A DNA stretch of 64,000 nucleotides, from the NCBI RefSeq assembly GCF_950066645.1, contig NZ_CATMFB010000005.1:124001-188000 (forward strand), given 5' to 3'. The stretch's first letter is position 1; every line of letters begins with the position of its first letter. Positions 60,531 to 64,000 of the stretch are shown one piece after another. A program made the position numbers and the translations under genes. The stretch comes from an uncultured Thalassolituus sp. Lineage in GTDB: Bacteria > Pseudomonadota > Gammaproteobacteria > Pseudomonadales > Oceanobacteraceae. Below the pieces are notes generated by a model. That model was not told the origin of the DNA, searched no databases, and saw only the letters and a program-made list of their open reading frames with translations.

Positions 60531-61973
60531 TTGAAACGTCTGCTAACACTCCTTCTGCTGCTGGCATCCGCAGGAAGCACATCTGCCACACAGGAGCTTC
60601 CCTCACTGGGAGACAGTACCTCCGGCCTGATATCACTTCATCAGGAAAAAGAGCTGGGGCAGGAGTGGTTGCGCGCCCTCCGCTCTCAGGCTCCGACCAT
60701 TGATGATCCGCTTGCTATTACCTGGTTCCGCGACCTGGTCTACGAGCTTGTTCCACACTCCGGCTTACAGGATACCGATCTCTCGATCATTGTTGTCGAT
60801 AGTCCCGAACTGAATGCGTTTGCGGTACCCGGGGGGATCGTGGGTATTAACCTGGGCCTACTGCTGTACAGCGACGACGAAGATCAGGTCGCTTCTGTAC
60901 TGGCACACGAGCTGGCACACCTCAGCCAGCGTCATTTCGCCCGCCAGGTCGAGGCGGCTCAGCGTCGCGACCCGGTAACGCTGGCAACCTTGCTGGCGAG
61001 TATCGTTCTTATTGCAACTAACAATACGGACGCCGGCGTAGCAGGCCTGGTCGGGAGTCAGGCCGCCGCTATACAGAATCAGCTGGCCTATAGCCGCGAC
61101 TTTGAACGCGAAGCCGACCGTCTGGGCATGGTCACCCTGAGTCGCAGCGGAATGGATGCCCATGCAATGACAGATATGTTCAGCAACATGATGTCGGCAA
61201 GCCGTTATCGTGGCAGCTCACTTGAGTTTCTGATGACCCACCCACTGACAAGCGCGCGGGTAGCCGATGCCGCCGGCCGTGCAGCACAGTACCCGGAAAA
61301 GCAACGACAGCGCAGTTTCAGTTTTCAGGTGCTCAGGTTACTTGCCGAGGCACGCTATCAGCTGAAAGATGAAGCACTCGCTGAGCTTGAACGGCGCCTG
61401 GAAAAATCTGGCCCTGACACCTCAGAGAATCACGACAGCAGAAATGCACTTCTGTACGCCCTGGCGAGACTCTCCTTTAATCGCGAAGACTGGAAGAAAG
61501 GTGCAGCTTATGCAGACCAGATTACCTACGCTCATCCCGCCGTCACCGCGTTGCGCGCACAGTTAACGGCCGAGATGGGCGATGCCGGTACGGCACTGAC
61601 AATGGTGAAAGAAGCGCGTCGGAATTATCCCGCTGATCTCAGTCTGAGACTGACCCAGGCCATGTTACTCGACCGGAGCGGCAAAGCGCCTGAAGCGGTC
61701 GCAATACTCAAAAAAATCACTGAAGATTATCCGGAAAACCCGGCGTATTGGGCAACTCTCAGTAAAACGGCATCAACCTCAGGGGATTCTGTACTGGCCT
61801 ACCGGGCACTGGGGGAAAGCTATTTCTACAGCGGCCGCAAACAGGAAGCCGCGCAGCAACTCCGCTCGGCCATTAAAGAGGCGGCTCGCCTGAGCGACTT
61901 CCAGAGAGAAGCGGCTATCCGGGAACGACTGAAAGTCGTCGAGCCTTTAAAAGACAGTCGCGGCAGACCCTGA
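60531..61973 (+). CDS. bepA: Periplasmic M48 metalloprotease with TPR domain (BepA-like)
   Basis: 480 residues. Signal peptide (1-19), M48 protease domain with zinc motif HELAH (126-130) and third ligand in EREADRLGM, then a C-terminal TPR-like helical region (270-475). BepA degrades or assists stalled outer-membrane proteins such as LptD at the BAM complex; bamC is encoded a few genes away. The start is TTG at 60531, chosen because the signal peptide begins there. Same locus as PA1005 of Pseudomonas. Confidence 0.9.
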   Translation: MKRLLTLLLLLASAGSTSATQELPSLGDSTSGLISLHQEKELGQEWLRALRSQAPTIDDPLAITWFRDLVYELVPHSGLQDTDLSIIVVDSPELNAFAVPGGIVGINLGLLLYSDDEDQVASVLAHELAHLSQRHFARQVEAAQRRDPVTLATLLASIVLIATNNTDAGVAGLVGSQAAAIQNQLAYSRDFEREADRLGMVTLSRSGMDAHAMTDMFSNMMSASRYRGSSLEFLMTHPLTSARVADAAGRAAQYPEKQRQRSFSFQVLRLLAEARYQLKDEALAELERRLEKSGPDTSENHDSRNALLYALARLSFNREDWKKGAAYADQITYAHPAVTALRAQLTAEMGDAGTALTMVKEARRNYPADLSLRLTQAMLLDRSGKAPEAVAILKKITEDYPENPAYWATLSKTASTSGDSVLAYRALGESYFYSGRKQEAAQQLRSAIKEAARLSDFQREAAIRERLKVVEPLKDSRGRP

Positions 61974-63011
61974 TCAGGCTGCCGTCACTGGTTTATTGAA
62001 ATTCAGCATACGCTGCAGACTGACGACCGCTTTCTGACGAACGCTTTCATCGATCAGAATCTCCTGATCGCCTGACTTAAGCACATCACGGATATTATCG
62101 AGAGCGTTCATGGCCATCCACGGGCAATGAGCACAGCTGCGGCAGGTCGCGCCGTTTCCAGCTGTAGGGGCTTCAATCAGCAGTTTGCCTGTCGCCGCCT
62201 GCTGCATCTTGTAAAAAATCGCTTTATCCGTGGCAACGATCAGAGTGTCGTTCGGCAGATCACGCGCAGCTGCGATCAACTGACTGGTTGAACCAACTAC
62301 ATCCGCCAGCTTAACAACGGCTTCGGGAGATTCCGGGTGAACGAGTATGGCAGCGTCCGGATACACTTTCTTCAGGTCTTCTACGCCTTTCGCCCGGAAC
62401 TCGTCATGCACGATACAGGCGCTGTCCCAGAGCAGCATGTCAGCCCCGGTCTCGCGCTCGACGTACGAGCCAAGATGCTTGTCAGGCGCCCAGATCAGCT
62501 TTTGCCCCTGCTCTTTGAGGTGATTGACAACGTCCAGCGCAATACTCGATGTCACGACCCAATCGGCCCGTGCTTTCACCGCTGCCGATGTATTTGCGTA
62601 CACCACCACAGTGCGGTCAGGGTGCTGATCGCAGAATTCTGAGAAGCTCTCCACCGGACAGCCGATGTCGAGGGAACAGGTGGCCTCCAGTGTCGGCATC
62701 AGAATGCGCTTTTCCGGGCTCAGAATCTTGGCAGTTTCTCCCATAAAGCGAACACCAGCCACCAGCAGAGTACTGGCCGGATGATCATGACCGAAGCGCG
62801 CCATCTCCAGAGAATCCGCAACGCACCCACCCGTTTCTTCCGCCAGAGCCTGAATTTCAGGGTCTGTATAGTAATGAGCAACAATCACGGCATCCTCCTG
62901 GCGCAGCAGCTGGCGGATCTCTTCAATCAGCAGCGCCTTATCAGCTTCGCTGCGGGCCTCTGGTTGACGGGCCCAGTGCTCACGGATCAAATTCTCAGGG
63001 GTCAGGTTCAT
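61974..63011 (-). CDS. nadA: Quinolinate synthase
   Basis: [4Fe-4S] enzyme condensing iminoaspartate with dihydroxyacetone phosphate for NAD synthesis. 345 residues from the ATG at 63011; a TTG three codons upstream is in frame. Cluster cysteines lie in [21 protein letters not shown] and [44 protein letters not shown] and [12 protein letters not shown] are the family blocks. Convergent with bepA, one stop next to the other. Confidence 0.96.
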   Translation of the reverse strand: MNLTPENLIREHWARQPEARSEADKALLIEEIRQLLRQEDAVIVAHYYTDPEIQALAEETGGCVADSLEMARFGHDHPASTLLVAGVRFMGETAKILSPEKRILMPTLEATCSLDIGCPVESFSEFCDQHPDRTVVVYANTSAAVKARADWVVTSSIALDVVNHLKEQGQKLIWAPDKHLGSYVERETGADMLLWDSACIVHDEFRAKGVEDLKKVYPDAAILVHPESPEAVVKLADVVGSTSQLIAAARDLPNDTLIVATDKAIFYKMQQAATGKLLIEAPTAGNGATCRSCAHCPWMAMNALDNIRDVLKSGDQEILIDESVRQKAVVSLQRMLNFNKPVTAA

Positions 63012-63653
63012 GGTGCTCAATTCTGTAAATTATCAACGGCTGGCGTGTGACTGTGGACTGTTTCTCTCATACAGAACCACAACGCGCAGATAAAAATAAG
63101 CGCGCGATTTTACCACACTCTTCTTAAATAAGTGCAAAGGGCCAGTTTTTCAATCGTGAACCGGCATCCTCAGTGCGTTGTCACTTTGGCCTGTTTGAAA
63201 GATTTTGCTGGACACCTGACGACAACATGCAGAATCCTGCGGCAAATACTGCCCCTCTTCACTGGCGTGTAATGTCTCATTCCACCTCAGTCTGGCACAG
63301 TTCTGGCCTGTGCTGGTCTGGCCGCTGTGGAAAATCTCACCAGAAATCCAGAAACATCTGTTCTGAAATAAAAAGTCGATTGAGTTCACTGGGTTAGATC
63401 ATACAGCAGAGCAAAAAGCACACGCCCCCATGTCTTTCGACGACAAAAATGGCGTAAGTAGACTCATACATTTACCGGTAATCCTTATTCAATTTTCACT
63501 AGCCATTCAGCGCCACCAGGACATTGACGCCACACTTTAGTGTTGTATTGACCGTGCTTTTTTCAGCGTGCTTCTATTTTGCCGCTGCCCGACGAACCAG
63601 CGAAAACCCCGCTGTTGAACCTCGGACAGATTCAGATTCGTGAAGGAGCACGT
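63012..63653. other. Non-coding region between nadA and the DUF4255 gene
   Basis: About 640 bases without a convincing gene in any frame, the longest such stretch in the window. The left part must carry the nadA promoter (TAAAAT on the minus strand near 63110). On the right, TTGACC at 63548-63553 with TTCTAT 18 bases later is a weak promoter candidate for the DUF4255 gene. No RNA family or repeat recognised. Confidence 0.5.
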
Positions 63654-64000
63654 ATGGCATCGTACAAGGGAGTACAGGGCGTATTGAGAGCACTTGAAGC
63701 ATTCTTCAAGAGCCGCCTGCCTGATGATCTCAGCGATGGCCCCACCAATGCCAAGGTCGAGATTCTGGGCAGCAGTGACATCGCCAATCGCCTGACCGGC
63801 AACATGCTGGGCATCTACCTGCACCGCATCACCATTGATGAACACGGGCGTAGCCGGTACTTCGCCCCACGTGGCAATGACCTCAGCGATACCAGCGCAG
63901 AGCTGCCGCTGAACCTGCACTTCCTCCTGATTGCCAACGCCGGCAGTGCCGCGATAGAAGCTGATCTGATGAGTTGGGCGATGGTCGAACTCGCGAATCA
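63654..64000 (+). CDS. DUF4255 (Pvc16 N-terminal-like) protein, 3' end beyond window
   Basis: At least 115 residues, starting MASYKGVQGVLRALEAFF at the ATG at 63654 with AAGGAGCA upstream. The NMLGIYLHRITIDEHGR strand, the ELPLNLHFLLIANAG block and the EADLMSWAM helix follow the pattern of DUF4255/Pvc16 proteins, which are found in extracellular contractile injection systems (PVC, Afp, MAC type), where they are linked to the sheath/tube end. If correct, further injection-system genes should follow to the right. Family placement is by pattern recognition on a partial sequence. Confidence 0.72.
   Translation, partial: MASYKGVQGVLRALEAFFKSRLPDDLSDGPTNAKVEILGSSDIANRLTGNMLGIYLHRITIDEHGRSRYFAPRGNDLSDTSAELPLNLHFLLIANAGSAAIEADLMSWAMVELAN

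Noticed and set aside
63173-63397. A 74-codon plus-strand frame in the nadA-DUF4255 gap
   Set aside because: No Shine-Dalgarno, Cys/Trp/His-rich random-like composition and no family; probably chance.
63537-63920. A 127-codon minus-strand frame at the right end
   Set aside because: Antisense to the DUF4255-like gene, which has a good ribosome binding site and family pattern.

Overview
The window reads as ordinary, densely coded chromosome of a marine-type gammaproteobacterium of the Pseudomonadales/Oceanospirillales group. The reasons are gene order and physiology. The blocks nqrA-F / gap / mfd / csiV-like / methylthioinosine phosphorylase / nagZ / psrA / lexA / sulA and nadA / bepA-like / tusA-like / perM-like / dapA / bamC / MBL hydrolase / purC both follow the order I recall from Pseudomonas. 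Energy coupling is by a sodium-translocating NADH dehydrogenase, glucose breakdown is Entner-Doudoroff, and there is a glucosylglycerate-type compatible-solute cluster. I cannot name the genus from sequence alone. I see no insertion sequence, prophage, CRISPR array or rRNA.

Layout. 1-1750: arsenic resistance operon arsR-arsC-acr3 (minus strand, cut by the window start) with a palindromic ArsR operator. 1843-6577: an enoyl-reductase-like oxidoreductase, three small or unknown genes including a HEPN-like protein, an SDR and a fatty-acid desaturase with a coiled-coil tail. 6806-12653: nqrABCDEF. 12942-18890: long-form GAPDH, divergent from mfd and a csiV-like gene. 18933-24926: psrA - cytosolic YkuD - nagZ - MTI phosphorylase, divergent from lexA-sulA, then small envelope and unknown genes. 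25093-32724: TPP riboswitch - thiC-thiO-thiS-thiG-thiDE - htpG, with a sigma-32-like promoter for htpG inside the end of thiDE. 32784-34670: three hotdog thioesterases. 34777-40519: a five-gene signalling run (CheY, CheC, PAS-GGDEF, AraC, hybrid kinase), converging on pheA. 41584-46377: glycerate kinase, HAD phosphatase, GT81-like synthase and GH13_18 phosphorylase, which together suggest a closed glucosylglycerate cycle. 46427-51102: zwf-pgl-edd-eda. 51429-52590: galU, tRNA-Asn, tRNA-Pro. 52698-55778: a zinc-ribbon protein, an FKBP, two lipoproteins and an outer-membrane barrel. 55916-63011: purC to nadA. After a 640-base non-coding stretch, a DUF4255/Pvc16-like gene runs off the window end and may open an extracellular contractile injection system.

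How the genes work together. Entner-Doudoroff enzymes supply 3-phosphoglycerate and NADPH. GalU makes UDP-glucose. The GT81-like enzyme and phosphatase could join these into glucosylglycerate, and the phosphorylase plus glycerate kinase could return it to glucose-1-phosphate and 3-phosphoglycerate. NagZ and the signal-less YkuD protein both fit cytoplasmic peptidoglycan recycling. PsrA, LexA, ArsR and the TPP riboswitch each have recognisable cis elements next to the genes they should control.
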